From NCBI GenBank assembly GCA_023424785.1, contig JAFADP010000090.1, positions 1 to 34,202 of the forward strand: 34,202 bases of DNA, in the 5' to 3' direction. Position 1 is the first letter of the stretch; the number at the start of each line of letters is the position of its first letter. Shown piece by piece: positions 1 through 8,231 of this stretch. Made by a program: the position numbers and the translations under genes. The DNA is from Bacillota bacterium. GTDB taxonomy: Bacteria > Bacillota > Clostridia > Clostridiales > Clostridiaceae. Below the pieces are notes generated by a model. That model was not told where the DNA came from and ran no database searches. It worked only from the letters and a program-made list of their open reading frames with translations.

Positions 1-2222
1 GAGTTGGAGCTTATGCTATACCATTATATTTAATATATTTAGGTTTTAGCTATCTAAAAAATAATGGAACAATAGATGTTGATAAAAGGTTATTTGGAGT
101 TACCTTACTAGTAATAACAATTGTATTATTAATAGGTACAATATATATACAAACATCTGAAAATCCAGAAGCTTTTGGAGTAAATTTAAGCAATATAATT
201 TCCTTAATAGGAAATGGTGATGGTGGTTTTAATGGTGGTGTAGTTGTATATTTTATTACCTATAGTTTATATAAATTAATAGGGGCATTAGGTTCTTATA
301 TAATTTATATAGCATTAGCTATAATATCATTCATGTTAATTTTTAGATTATCAGTTTTAGATGTAGAAAATAAGGCGAGGAATATAAGAAAAACATTTAA
401 GGATAAAGATTTATCACGAAGACCAGTAGTTGTAAGAAATACAGAACGAAATGGAGAGCGAAATAGAGAACGTGATAAAAGGGAAAATCCTAATGAGGAA
501 ATAATAAAGGGAGTAGATAATAAAATAAAAATCTTAAACTTTATGAAGGATTCAGCACTAGAAGATGATTTATCAATAGATGATAGTGAATATACAAAAC
601 CTCAAAAGATATCTTCAAATAAATCATCAAAGGAACCATCATTTGAAAAAAGTTTAATGGATGAATTAGATAAAGAGCCTACTAAAACAACTACAAAAAA
701 GAAAGAAAAATTAGATGACGAAGTAAAACTTGATATTAATAAAGAGATAGATTCAAAATTAAATGAGGAAGTAGAAGTAAAAAAATATATGTTTCCTAAT
801 ACGGATCTTCTTAAAATGAATACTGGCACAAAGCTTAAAGATTCTGATAAACAAGAACTAATAGACAATGCTAGAAAATTAGAAGATACATTAGAGAGTT
901 TTGGAGTGGATGCTAAAGTTGTACAAGTTTCTAAAGGGCCATCTGTTACAAGATTTGAATTACAGCCAAGTCCAGGAGTAAAGGTAAGTAAAATAGTTAA
1001 TCTTTCAGATGATATAGCTTTAGGACTTGCAGCTTCAGGAGTAAGAATCGAGGCTCCTATACCAGGAAAATCAGCAGTAGGTATAGAAGTACCAAATAGA
1101 ACTCAAACACCAGTATTTTTAAGAGAAGTATTGGATTCAAAAGAGTTTAAGAAGAGTAATAAGAAGTTAGCATTTGCATTAGGAAAAGATATTGCAGGAA
1201 TGTGTATGGTTGGCGATTTAAGTAAAATGCCTCATACATTAATTGCAGGGGCCACTGGTTCTGGGAAGAGTGTGTGTATAAATACATTAATAATAAGTTT
1301 ACTTTATAAATACTCTCCAGATGAAGTGAAGCTTCTTTTAGTAGACCCAAAGGTTGTTGAATTAAATGTTTATAACGGAATACCACATTTATTAATACCA
1401 GTAGTTACAGATCCTAAAAAAGCAGCAGCAGCACTTAATTGGGCAGTAAATGAAATGACTAAGAGATATAACTTATTTGCAGAGATGGGAGTAAGAAATA
1501 TTGATTCATATAATGCTCTATTAGAGAAAGGTTTAATAGAAGAAAAACTTCCTTATATAGTAATTATAGTTGATGAGCTTGCCGATCTTATGATGGTTTG
1601 TCCAAATGACGTTGAAGATTATATATGTAGATTAGCTCAAATGGCAAGAGCAGCAGGTATGCACTTAGTTATAGCTACTCAAAGACCATCTGTAGATGTA
1701 ATAACAGGAGTTATAAAAGCTAATATACCATCAAGAATATCATTTGCTGTATCTTCTCAAGTGGATTCAAGAACAATATTAGATAGTGCAGGAGCTGAAA
1801 AATTACTTGGTAAAGGTGATATGCTTTATTATCCAGTTGGAGAAGCAAAACCTCTTAGAGTACAAGGATGTTTTATTTCTGAAGAGGAAGTTGAGAAAGT
1901 CGTAGAATATATTAAAAATGATGAAGAGGGTATTATATATAAAGAAGAAATATTAGATCATATAAATAAAGAATCTAATGGAAAGAGTGCAGATGAAAAT
2001 GATGATGTTGATGATTTATTATCAGAAGCTATAAACCTTGTAGTTGAATATGACCAAGCATCTACATCCTTTTTACAAAGAAGACTTAGAATAGGATTTA
2101 ATAGAGCTTCAAGAATAATGGAACAATTAGAAGAACGAGGAATAATATCACCTAGAGATGGTAGTAAACCAAGACAAGTATTAATAAGTAAGGATGAATT
2201 ATCATCTGATGATAGTATTTAA
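1..2222 (+). CDS. ftsK: DNA translocase FtsK/SpoIIIE (5'-truncated by window edge)
   Basis: Septal ATP-driven DNA pump that moves chromosome ends across a closing division or sporulation septum. The frame is open from base 3, well upstream of the first internal ATG (333), and that upstream part encodes hydrophobic segments typical of the N-terminal multi-TM domain, so the true start lies outside the window; 739 residues are visible. A long charged linker (about 370-800) follows. The motor domain has a Walker A GATGSGKS (1248-1271) and a Walker B-like VDELADLMM (about 1569-1595). The last 65 or so residues form the winged-helix gamma domain that reads oriented DNA motifs (QRRLRIGFNRASRIMEQLEE). 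No terminator separates it from rimO 80 bases downstream. Whether it is the vegetative FtsK or the sporulation SpoIIIE cannot be decided here. Confidence 0.95.
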   Translation, partial: VGAYAIPLYLIYLGFSYLKNNGTIDVDKRLFGVTLLVITIVLLIGTIYIQTSENPEAFGVNLSNIISLIGNGDGGFNGGVVVYFITYSLYKLIGALGSYIIYIALAIISFMLIFRLSVLDVENKARNIRKTFKDKDLSRRPVVVRNTERNGERNRERDKRENPNEEIIKGVDNKIKILNFMKDSALEDDLSIDDSEYTKPQKISSNKSSKEPSFEKSLMDELDKEPTKTTTKKKEKLDDEVKLDINKEIDSKLNEEVEVKKYMFPNTDLLKMNTGTKLKDSDKQELIDNARKLEDTLESFGVDAKVVQVSKGPSVTRFELQPSPGVKVSKIVNLSDDIALGLAASGVRIEAPIPGKSAVGIEVPNRTQTPVFLREVLDSKEFKKSNKKLAFALGKDIAGMCMVGDLSKMPHTLIAGATGSGKSVCINTLIISLLYKYSPDEVKLLLVDPKVVELNVYNGIPHLLIPVVTDPKKAAAALNWAVNEMTKRYNLFAEMGVRNIDSYNALLEKGLIEEKLPYIVIIVDELADLMMVCPNDVEDYICRLAQMARAAGMHLVIATQRPSVDVITGVIKANIPSRISFAVSSQVDSRTILDSAGAEKLLGKGDMLYYPVGEAKPLRVQGCFISEEEVEKVVEYIKNDEEGIIYKEEILDHINKESNGKSADENDDVDDLLSEAINLVVEYDQASTSFLQRRLRIGFNRASRIMEQLEERGIISPRDGSKPRQVLISKDELSSDDSI

Positions 2223-2302
2223 ATTTTACTTGTCATAGAAAAAGAATAGATATAAAATTAAATATGCAAAACTTTTAAGGATGAAAGTAGGAGGAATTTG
2301 AC

Positions 2303-3661
2303 TTGAAAAAATTTAAAGTTGGTATGGTTAGCTTAGGATGCGATAAAAATAGAATAGATTCAGAAATTCTATTAGGTACCATTAGCAATGAATATGAAAT
2401 AACTAATAATCCAAAGGAAGCAGATATAATAATTGTTAATACATGTGGATTTATAGAAACTGCAAAGCAAGAATCTATTAATACAATATTAGAGATGGCA
2501 AAGTATAAAACAGATTATAATTGTAAGTTATTAATAGCTACAGGATGTTTAACTCAAAGATATGGTGAGGAATTAGCAGAGTTAATGCCAGAAGTGGATA
2601 TAATGCTTGGAGTAAATGATTATAAGAAGATTTATAAGTTAATAAGAGAATTTATATCAGATAGCAAAAAGGCATCATCAGATAGCAAAAAGGCATTAGA
2701 AGTTAATTATTCAGATGAAAATATTAATGAAGGTGAAAGAATATTAACTACTGCATCTCATACTGCATATATAAGAATTGCTGAAGGATGCAATAACTTC
2801 TGCACATATTGTATTATTCCTAAAATAAGAGGAAAATTTAGAAGTAGAAGTATGGAAAGTATTATTAAAGAAGCTCAATCACTAAGCAAGCAAGGTGTTA
2901 AAGAAATAATACTAGTTGCTCAAGATAGTACTCTATATGGAAGTGATATTTATGGAGAAAAGAGTCTTCATACTTTACTTAGAGAATTATCTAAAGTTGA
3001 AGGAATAGAGTGGATAAGACTACTTTATTGTTATCCAGAAGAAATTTATGATGAGTTAATAGATGAAATAGCTGTTAATGATAAAGTCGTAAAATATTTA
3101 GATCTTCCAATACAACATATAAGCAGTAAAATATTAAAGCTTATGGGTAGAAAAACAAACAAAGAAAACATAATAAATAAAATAGACTTAATAAGAAGTA
3201 AGGTTAAGGGAATAGTTTTAAGAACTTCATTAATTGTAGGATTCCCAGGAGAAGATGAGGAGAGCTTTAATGAACTTAAAGAGTTCCTTAAGGAATATAA
3301 ATTAGATAAGGTAGGTGTGTTTACTTACTCAAGAGAAGAAGGAACCCCAGCAGCTAAAATGGATAATCAAATAGACGAGGAAGTTAAAAAGCAAAGAGAA
3401 AAAGAACTTATGCTTATACAAAGAGAAGTCTCTAGAGAAATAAATGAATTGAAAATTAATAATATTTATGATATCCTAATTGAAGGGTATAATGGTGAAT
3501 TTTACTTTGGAAGAAATTACGAAATGATACCTGATGTAGATGGAAAGGTATATTTCAAAAGTGAAGAGAAACTAGAGGTTGGATCAATAGTTAGTGTACA
3601 AATTAATAAGTGTACAGATTATGATTTATTAGGAGTTGTGGTTTATGAATCTTGCAAATAA
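2303..3661 (+). CDS. rimO: Ribosomal protein S12 methylthiotransferase RimO
   Basis: Radical-SAM enzyme that adds a methylthio group to a conserved aspartate of ribosomal protein S12. It starts with TTG after GGAGG (2291-2295); 452 residues, the usual family size. The N-terminal UPF0004 domain carries three cysteine motifs (SLGCDKN, NTCGF, TGCLTQR) for the auxiliary cluster. The radical-SAM motif is C163-x3-C167-x2-C170 in EGCNNFCTYCIIPKIRGKFR. A TRAM domain occupies about the last 65 residues. The GCDKNR and GKFRSR signatures favour RimO over its tRNA-modifying relative MiaB. The linker between the first two domains contains an exact-frame 7-residue duplication (see repeat at 2656). The 3' end overlaps pgsA by 17 bases, so the two are translationally linked. 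Confidence 0.95.
   Translation: MKKFKVGMVSLGCDKNRIDSEILLGTISNEYEITNNPKEADIIIVNTCGFIETAKQESINTILEMAKYKTDYNCKLLIATGCLTQRYGEELAELMPEVDIMLGVNDYKKIYKLIREFISDSKKASSDSKKALEVNYSDENINEGERILTTASHTAYIRIAEGCNNFCTYCIIPKIRGKFRSRSMESIIKEAQSLSKQGVKEIILVAQDSTLYGSDIYGEKSLHTLLRELSKVEGIEWIRLLYCYPEEIYDELIDEIAVNDKVVKYLDLPIQHISSKILKLMGRKTNKENIINKIDLIRSKVKGIVLRTSLIVGFPGEDEESFNELKEFLKEYKLDKVGVFTYSREEGTPAAKMDNQIDEEVKKQREKELMLIQREVSREINELKINNIYDILIEGYNGEFYFGRNYEMIPDVDGKVYFKSEEKLEVGSIVSVQINKCTDYDLLGVVVYESCK
2656..2697 (+). repeat. 21-bp tandem duplication inside rimO
   Basis: Two adjacent 21-base units (2656-2676 and 2677-2697) match at 20 of 21 positions and encode SDSKKAS then SDSKKAL. The duplication keeps the frame and sits in the flexible linker between the UPF0004 and radical-SAM domains, so it should be tolerated. 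It looks recent and slippage-prone. Confidence 0.85.
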
Positions 3662-4235
3662 ACTTACCATAATCAGGGTTATACTTGTCCCAGTATTTTT
3701 GGTATTTTTAAATTTAACTAGTATTCCTTATGGGATTTTACTTGCTACATTAGTATTTGTTATTGCATCAATTACAGATAAGCTAGATGGTTATATAGCA
3801 AGGAGTAGAAATGAAATTACTAACTTTGGTAAGTTCATGGATCCGCTAGCAGATAAGTTATTAGTAACATCAGCATTAATTTCTTTAGTTGAATTAGATT
3901 TTATTCCAGCTTGGGCAGTAATAATAATAATTGCTCGTGAGTTTGCAGTTTCTGGTCTTAGAACTTTAGCAGCATCAGATGGAACTGTAATAGCTGCAAG
4001 TTGGTGGGGAAAAATAAAAACAGTTATACAAATGATAGCAATAATACTATTATTATTAAAAGCTAGTATAGCTCAATTTGCACCTTTAGCCAATATTATT
4101 GAAGGTTTCGGAATTTTAAGTTGGATAGTAAATTCTTTATCTATATATATGTTCTGGTTAGGTGTAATAATTACCTTAATTTCTGGAATAGATTATTTCA
4201 TAAAAAATAGAAGAGCAATATCAACTACTAAATAA
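3645..4235 (+). CDS. pgsA: CDP-diacylglycerol--glycerol-3-phosphate 3-phosphatidyltransferase PgsA
   Basis: Integral membrane enzyme that makes phosphatidylglycerol phosphate, the committed step to phosphatidylglycerol and cardiolipin. The CDP-alcohol phosphatidyltransferase signature D-G-x2-A-R-x8-G-x3-D-x3-D is present, running from DGYIARSR to GKFMDPLADK. About five to six hydrophobic segments; 196 residues. An in-frame TTG exists at 3636, but AGGAG at 3631-3635 is correctly spaced only for the ATG at 3645, giving the N-terminus MNLANKLTIIRV. The gene overlaps the end of rimO. In many Firmicutes cinA lies between pgsA and recA; here recA follows directly after a terminator and a new promoter. 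Confidence 0.94.
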   Translation: MNLANKLTIIRVILVPVFLVFLNLTSIPYGILLATLVFVIASITDKLDGYIARSRNEITNFGKFMDPLADKLLVTSALISLVELDFIPAWAVIIIIAREFAVSGLRTLAASDGTVIAASWWGKIKTVIQMIAIILLLLKASIAQFAPLANIIEGFGILSWIVNSLSIYMFWLGVIITLISGIDYFIKNRRAISTTK

Positions 4236-4250
4236 AGTAGAAAAATATAA

Positions 4251-4293
4251 AGCTGTTTAAGTTAATTTTATTGACTTAGCAGCTTATTCTTTT
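4251..4293 (+). terminator. Rho-independent terminator after pgsA
   Basis: Imperfect stem AGCTGTTTAAGT (4251-4262) with ACTTAGCAGCT (4274-4284), one mismatch or bulge, followed by a T-rich tail. It separates pgsA from the recA promoter. Confidence 0.65.
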
Positions 4294-4338
4294 AATTATA
4301 AAAAATGTAAATAATAATATGATTAGTAAATTTATTTA

Positions 4339-4367
4339 TTGACTATAATATGAATGTAGATTATAAT
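4339..4367 (+). promoter_or_regulatory. recA sigma-A promoter
   Basis: TTGACT (4339-4344), 17-base spacer, TATAAT (4362-4367). Predicted transcript start is near 4374, just upstream of the SOS box. Confidence 0.8.
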
Positions 4368-4376
4368 TAAATGGTA

Positions 4377-4388
4377 GAACATTAGTTC
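4377..4388 (+). promoter_or_regulatory. LexA (SOS) box of recA
   Basis: GAACATTAGTTC is a perfect GAAC-N4-GTTC palindrome, the core of the Firmicute LexA/DinR operator. It begins 9 bases after the -10 element, around the predicted start site and just before the ribosome binding site, so bound repressor would block transcription. LexA control of recA is established in Firmicutes; its action here is inferred from the motif and position. Confidence 0.82.
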
Positions 4389-4405
4389 GTAAAGGAGTGT
4401 AGGTT

Positions 4406-5455
4406 ATGGCAAATATTAACGTTGATAAATTAAAAGCAATTGAAGCAGCTATGGGGCAAATAGAAAAACAATATGGAAAAGGTGCTGTAATGAAATTAGG
4501 AGAAGATACAGCATTAAACCTTGATTCAATTTCTACAGGATGTTTAGATTTAGATATAGCCTTAGGTATAGGTGGAGTTCCAAGAGGAAGAATAGTTGAA
4601 ATATATGGTCCTGAAAGTTCAGGTAAAACAACAGTTGCATTACATATTGCAGCAGAAGCTCAAAAGAAAGGTGGAGCAGTTGCATTTATAGATGCTGAGC
4701 ATGCTTTAGATCCAAGTTATGCAAGAAAAATAGGTGTAGATACAGAAAACTTAATAGTATCTCAACCAGATACAGGAGAACAAGGTCTTGAAATTGCAGA
4801 AGCTTTAGTACGTTCAGGAGCAATAGATGTACTTGTTGTTGACTCTGTTGCAGCATTAGTTCCTAGAGCAGAAATTGAAGGGGAAATGGGAGACTCTCAC
4901 GTAGGTCTTCAAGCAAGACTTATGTCACAAGCCCTAAGAAAATTAGCTGGAACAATTAATAAAACTAATTGTGTAGCTATATTTATAAATCAATTAAGAG
5001 AAAAAGTTGGAGTTATGTTTGGAAATCCAGAAACTACAACTGGTGGTAGAGCATTAAAATTCTATGCTTCTGTAAGATTAGATGTTAGAAGAGTAGATTC
5101 AATAAAATCATCAGATGCTATAATAGGAAATAGAACTAGAGTAAAAGTTACTAAGAATAAAGTTGCACCACCTTTTAAACAAGCTGAATTTGATATTATG
5201 TATAACGAAGGTATTTCAAGAACAGGAAATATTGTTGATGTAGGTGTTAAAGAAGGAATAGTTCAAAAAAGTGGAGCTTGGTTCTCATATGGAGATATTA
5301 GACTAGGTCAAGGTAGAGAAAATGCAAAGATTTATCTACAAGATAATCCTAATGTAGCACTTGATATAGAAAATCAAATTAGAGAAAAACATGGTTTACC
5401 TATAGCAACAGTTGAAGCTGTTGAAACTAAAGATACTAAGAAAGATGAAGAGTAA
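4406..5455 (+). CDS. recA: Recombinase RecA
   Basis: DNA-dependent ATPase that forms filaments on single-stranded DNA, drives homologous pairing and triggers LexA self-cleavage. 349 residues, normal length. Walker A GPESSGKT is at residues 68-75; the central LVVDSVAALVPRAEIEGE segment carries Walker B, and the DNA-binding loop region includes AGTINKTNCVAIFINQLREK. The acidic, lysine-rich tail (TKDTKKDEE) is usual for RecA. No intein is present. ATG follows AAAGGAG with good spacing. It is monocistronic: own promoter and SOS box upstream, strong terminator downstream. Confidence 0.99.
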   Translation: MANINVDKLKAIEAAMGQIEKQYGKGAVMKLGEDTALNLDSISTGCLDLDIALGIGGVPRGRIVEIYGPESSGKTTVALHIAAEAQKKGGAVAFIDAEHALDPSYARKIGVDTENLIVSQPDTGEQGLEIAEALVRSGAIDVLVVDSVAALVPRAEIEGEMGDSHVGLQARLMSQALRKLAGTINKTNCVAIFINQLREKVGVMFGNPETTTGGRALKFYASVRLDVRRVDSIKSSDAIIGNRTRVKVTKNKVAPPFKQAEFDIMYNEGISRTGNIVDVGVKEGIVQKSGAWFSYGDIRLGQGRENAKIYLQDNPNVALDIENQIREKHGLPIATVEAVETKDTKKDEE

Positions 5456-5462
5456 TATCTTA

Positions 5463-5493
5463 AGAGATTTTCTTTAAAGAAAATCTCTTTTTT
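5463..5493 (+). terminator. Rho-independent terminator after recA
   Basis: Near-perfect inverted repeat AAGAGATTTTCTTT / AAAGAAAATCTCTT (5463-5490) running into a T tract. Confidence 0.9.
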
Positions 5494-5584
5494 ATAACTT
5501 TATCAAATGAAACTTTATAAAAAATACTCTAATATTTTTTATAAAATAATGAAAAAAAACATTTCAAGTATATATTCTGTTATC

Positions 5585-5613
5585 TTGACATAATTATATT
5601 TTTCTTATAAAAT
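5585..5613 (+). promoter_or_regulatory. rny promoter
   Basis: TTGACA (5585-5590), 17-base spacer, TAAAAT (5608-5613). This implies an untranslated leader of about 105 bases in which I recognise no known riboswitch. Confidence 0.65.
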
Positions 5614-5727
5614 AATAACAAATACTGGTTTATCATATTCCTACAAATACAGTCGGAATTGTATGACACAAAGCATCTTCTTATTTAATTATAAGAATAT
5701 CCATAAAAAATAATGGGAGGTGTTTAT

Positions 5728-7269
5728 GTGGAAATATGGATAATGATACTAATAGATATAATAATATTAGTTATTTTAGGAATAGTATTTTATAAAATGA
5801 TTCAAACAGCATCAAAACAAAAAATAGAAGCCTTAGAAAAGGAAGCAGAACAAGTTCTAGAAAATTCTAAAAAAGAAGCAGAAGCAATTAAGAAAGAAGC
5901 TGTTTTAGAGGGTAAAGAGGAAGTTCATAAATTAAGAGCAGAATCAGAAAAGGATGCTCGTGATAGAAGAAATGAAATCCAAAGACTTGAAAGAAGAGTT
6001 TTACAAAGAGAAGAAGCTCTAGACAAAAAAATTGATGCTTTACAGAAAAAAGAAGACTCTATTAATGAAAGAGTATTAGAAATTGATGCTAGAGAAATTG
6101 AAGTTCAAGAACTTCATGAAAAGAGAAGAGAGGAGCTTGAAAGAATAGCAAATCTATCTGATGAAGAAGCTAGAAATATTCTTTTAGATGAAGTTAGAAA
6201 AGAAATTACTCATGACACTGCTTTAATGATTAAAGAAATTGAAAGTAAAGCAAAAGAGGAAGCAGACAAGAGAGCAAGAGAAATTATAACTACTGCTATT
6301 CAAAGATGTGCTGCTGATCATGTATCAGAAACTACTGTACATGTGGTTGCCTTACCTAATGATGAAATGAAGGGTAGAATCATAGGTAGAGAAGGTAGAA
6401 ATATTAGAACCCTAGAAACTTTAACAGGAGTAGATTTAATTATTGATGATACTCCAGAAGCAGTTATTTTATCAAGCTTTGATCCTATTAGGAGAGAAGT
6501 TGCTAGAAGAGCACTTGAAAAGTTAATAGTGGATGGAAGAATACATCCAGCTAGAATCGAAGAAATGGTTGAAAGATCTCAAAGAGACGTAGAAAATGAT
6601 ATTAAAGAAGAGGGAGAACAAGCAACTCTTGAAACTGGAGTACATGGATTACATCCTGAGATAGTAAGATTACTTGGAAGATTAAAATATAGAACTAGTT
6701 ATGGTCAAAATGTACTAAAACATTCCATAGAAGTTTCATATTTAGCTGGTTTAATGGCTTCTGAGTTAGGTTTAGATGTTACTCTTGCAAAAAGAGCTGG
6801 ATTACTACATGATATTGGTAAAGCAGTAGATCAAGAGCAAGAGGGACCACATGCGTTAATTGGTGGTGATATTGCTAAAAAGTATCATGAATCTCCAATA
6901 GTAGTAAATGCAATAGCTGCTCACCATGGTGATGTAGAAATGGAATCTTTAGAAGCTATATTAGTTCAAGCTGCCGATGCTATATCAGCTGCTAGACCTG
7001 GAGCTAGAAGAGAAACTTTAGAAGCATATATTAAGAGATTAGAAAGTTTAGAAAATATTGCAAATTCATATGAAGGTGTAGAAAAGTCATACGCTATTCA
7101 AGCTGGTAGAGAAATAAGAATTATGGTTAAACCAGAAGTTGTTGATGATACTGCAGCTGTTGAATTAGCGCGTAACATAGTTAAGAGCGTTGAGGAACAA
7201 CTAGAGTATCCAGGACAAATAAAAATAAATGTTATTAGGGAAACAAGAGCAATTGATTTTGCTAAGTAA
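5728..7269 (+). CDS. rny: Ribonuclease Y
   Basis: Membrane-anchored endoribonuclease that initiates mRNA decay in Firmicutes. In order: one N-terminal TM helix (IMILIDIIILVILGIVF), a long charged coiled coil to about residue 190, a KH RNA-binding domain (GRIIGREGRNIRTLETLTG), then an HD phosphohydrolase domain with the HDIGK motif and HHGD further on. 513 residues from GTG 5728. An ATG at 5713 is in frame, but GGGAGGTG (5715-5722) lies inside that extension and is spaced for the GTG, so GTG is preferred. Monocistronic with its own promoter and terminator. Confidence 0.96.
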   Translation: MEIWIMILIDIIILVILGIVFYKMIQTASKQKIEALEKEAEQVLENSKKEAEAIKKEAVLEGKEEVHKLRAESEKDARDRRNEIQRLERRVLQREEALDKKIDALQKKEDSINERVLEIDAREIEVQELHEKRREELERIANLSDEEARNILLDEVRKEITHDTALMIKEIESKAKEEADKRAREIITTAIQRCAADHVSETTVHVVALPNDEMKGRIIGREGRNIRTLETLTGVDLIIDDTPEAVILSSFDPIRREVARRALEKLIVDGRIHPARIEEMVERSQRDVENDIKEEGEQATLETGVHGLHPEIVRLLGRLKYRTSYGQNVLKHSIEVSYLAGLMASELGLDVTLAKRAGLLHDIGKAVDQEQEGPHALIGGDIAKKYHESPIVVNAIAAHHGDVEMESLEAILVQAADAISAARPGARRETLEAYIKRLESLENIANSYEGVEKSYAIQAGREIRIMVKPEVVDDTAAVELARNIVKSVEEQLEYPGQIKINVIRETRAIDFAK

Positions 7270-7277
7270 TTATAAGA

Positions 7278-7309
7278 AATACATTTTGTGAAACAAAATG
7301 TATTTTTTT
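7278..7309 (+). terminator. Rho-independent terminator after rny
   Basis: Perfect stem AATACATTTTGT (7278-7289) with ACAAAATGTATT (7293-7304), 3-base loop, then a T run. Confidence 0.9.
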
Positions 7310-7317
7310 AATAAAAA

Positions 7318-7346
7318 GAAGGATTTATTAATTAAATATAGAATAT
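7318..7346 (+). promoter_or_regulatory. Sigma-H-type promoter of spoVS
   Basis: GAAGGATTT (7318-7326), 11 bases, then ATAGAATAT (7338-7346). This fits the Bacillus sigma-H consensus RNAGGAWWW-N11/12-RNNGAATWW at every position. B. subtilis spoVS is known to be sigma-H dependent; conservation here is inferred from the match. Confidence 0.7.
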
Positions 7347-7382
7347 ATTAAGAAGTGAAGAATGTAACTACTTCATATTTAT

Positions 7383-7396
7383 TGTAAACGATTTTA
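7383..7396 (+). promoter_or_regulatory. Possible CcpA cre site before spoVS
   Basis: TGTAAACGATTTTA matches the cre consensus TGWAANCGNTNWCA except at the penultimate base. It lies between the sigma-H promoter and the ribosome binding site. One mismatch in an AT-rich genome is weak evidence. Confidence 0.3.
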
Positions 7397-7411
7397 TAAG
7401 GAGGAGTATTA

Positions 7412-7672
7412 ATGGAAGTATTAAAAGTATCAACCAAGTCAAACCCCAATTCTGTAGCAGGTGCGTTAGCTGCAATAATAAAAGAGAAGAATGTAGTAGA
7501 AATTCAAGCCGTAGGTGCAGGTGCTATTAATCAAGCTGTAAAGGCAATTGCAATAGCTAGAGGATTTGTAGCTCCAAGTGGAAAAGATATAATTTGTATT
7601 CCGGCATTTACCGATATAGTAATTGATGGAGAAGAAAGAACAGCTATAAAGCTAATAGTTCAACCAAGATAA
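7412..7672 (+). CDS. spoVS: Stage V sporulation protein S
   Basis: Small Alba-like protein (86 residues) required for progression through late sporulation in Bacillus. The whole sequence is recognisable, from MEVLKVSTKSNPNSVAGALA to the C-terminal ERTAIKLIVQPR; the family is very strongly conserved at this length. ATG follows AAGGAGGAG. It has a sigma-H-type promoter of its own and no obvious operon partner, consistent with early-sporulation switching. Its presence is the clearest sign that the organism forms spores. Confidence 0.97.
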   Translation: MEVLKVSTKSNPNSVAGALAAIIKEKNVVEIQAVGAGAINQAVKAIAIARGFVAPSGKDIICIPAFTDIVIDGEERTAIKLIVQPR

Positions 7673-7723
7673 TGGTTATATTAGATATAAATACATTATT
7701 CATAAAATAATAAAATAAAACTA

Positions 7724-7752
7724 TTGAAAAAAGGATTTCTTTAATATATAAT
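7724..7752 (+). promoter_or_regulatory. ptsH promoter
   Basis: TTGAAA (7724-7729), 17-base spacer, TATAAT (7747-7752). Confidence 0.75.
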
Positions 7753-7796
7753 CATTTTGTAAGGATTAATTTTTATCATTAGAAGAGGTGAATGTA

Positions 7797-8057
7797 ATGG
7801 TTTCAAAAGAAGTAACAGTAAAAAACGGAACTGGTTTACATGCTAGACCAGCTACTTTATTAGTAAAGAAAGCTTCATCATTCAAGTCAGATGTAAGCAT
7901 AGAATTTAACGGAAAGAAAGCTAACGTAAAAAGTTTAATAGGTGTTTTATCATTAGCAGTTACTAAGGGAGCAGTTATAACAATATCTGCAACTGGTGAC
8001 GACGAAGCTTTAGCAGTTGAAGAATTAGCTAAATTAGTTGAAAACTTAGAAGAGTAA
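7797..8057 (+). CDS. ptsH: Phosphocarrier protein HPr
   Basis: Central phosphoryl carrier of the sugar phosphotransferase system and, when phosphorylated on serine, co-repressor with CcpA. An in-frame GTG lies at 7788 but overlaps the ribosome binding site AGAGGTG; starting at ATG 7797 gives 86 residues and puts the two signature residues at their canonical numbers, His15 (GLHARPAT) and Ser46 (VKSLIGVLSL). Both are intact, so it is a true HPr and not the Crh paralogue, which lacks His15. It stands alone, not next to ptsI, as is common in clostridia. Confidence 0.95.
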   Translation: MVSKEVTVKNGTGLHARPATLLVKKASSFKSDVSIEFNGKKANVKSLIGVLSLAVTKGAVITISATGDDEALAVEELAKLVENLEE

Positions 8058-8066
8058 TAATTTTGG

Positions 8067-8094
8067 GAAGGTTCCTTAGAGGAACCTTCTTTTT
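8067..8094 (+). terminator. Rho-independent terminator after ptsH
   Basis: Perfect 10-bp GC-containing stem GAAGGTTCCT / AGGAACCTTC with a 3-base loop, followed by TTTTT. Confidence 0.93.
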
Positions 8095-8181
8095 AGTTTT
8101 GAAATTATTACAATAAAATAATATAGTATAAAATTAATTTTTTTAAATATTAGTGTAAAATTTATAATATTATGTTATAAT

Positions 8182-8219
8182 TACGAATGAAAAATAAAGA
8201 AATAAAAAGTATATTCGTA
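8182..8219 (+). promoter_or_regulatory. Inverted repeat in purB leader, possible operator
   Basis: TACGAAT (8182-8188) and ATTCGTA (8213-8219) form a 7-bp inverted repeat 24 bases apart, just after a TATAAT (8176-8181). The half-sites resemble the CGAA core of Gram-positive PurR boxes, but the spacing is wider than the 16-17 bases known in Bacillus. It could equally be a weak RNA hairpin next to the ribosome binding site. Confidence 0.35.
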
Positions 8220-8231
8220 CGGAGGTTAAAA

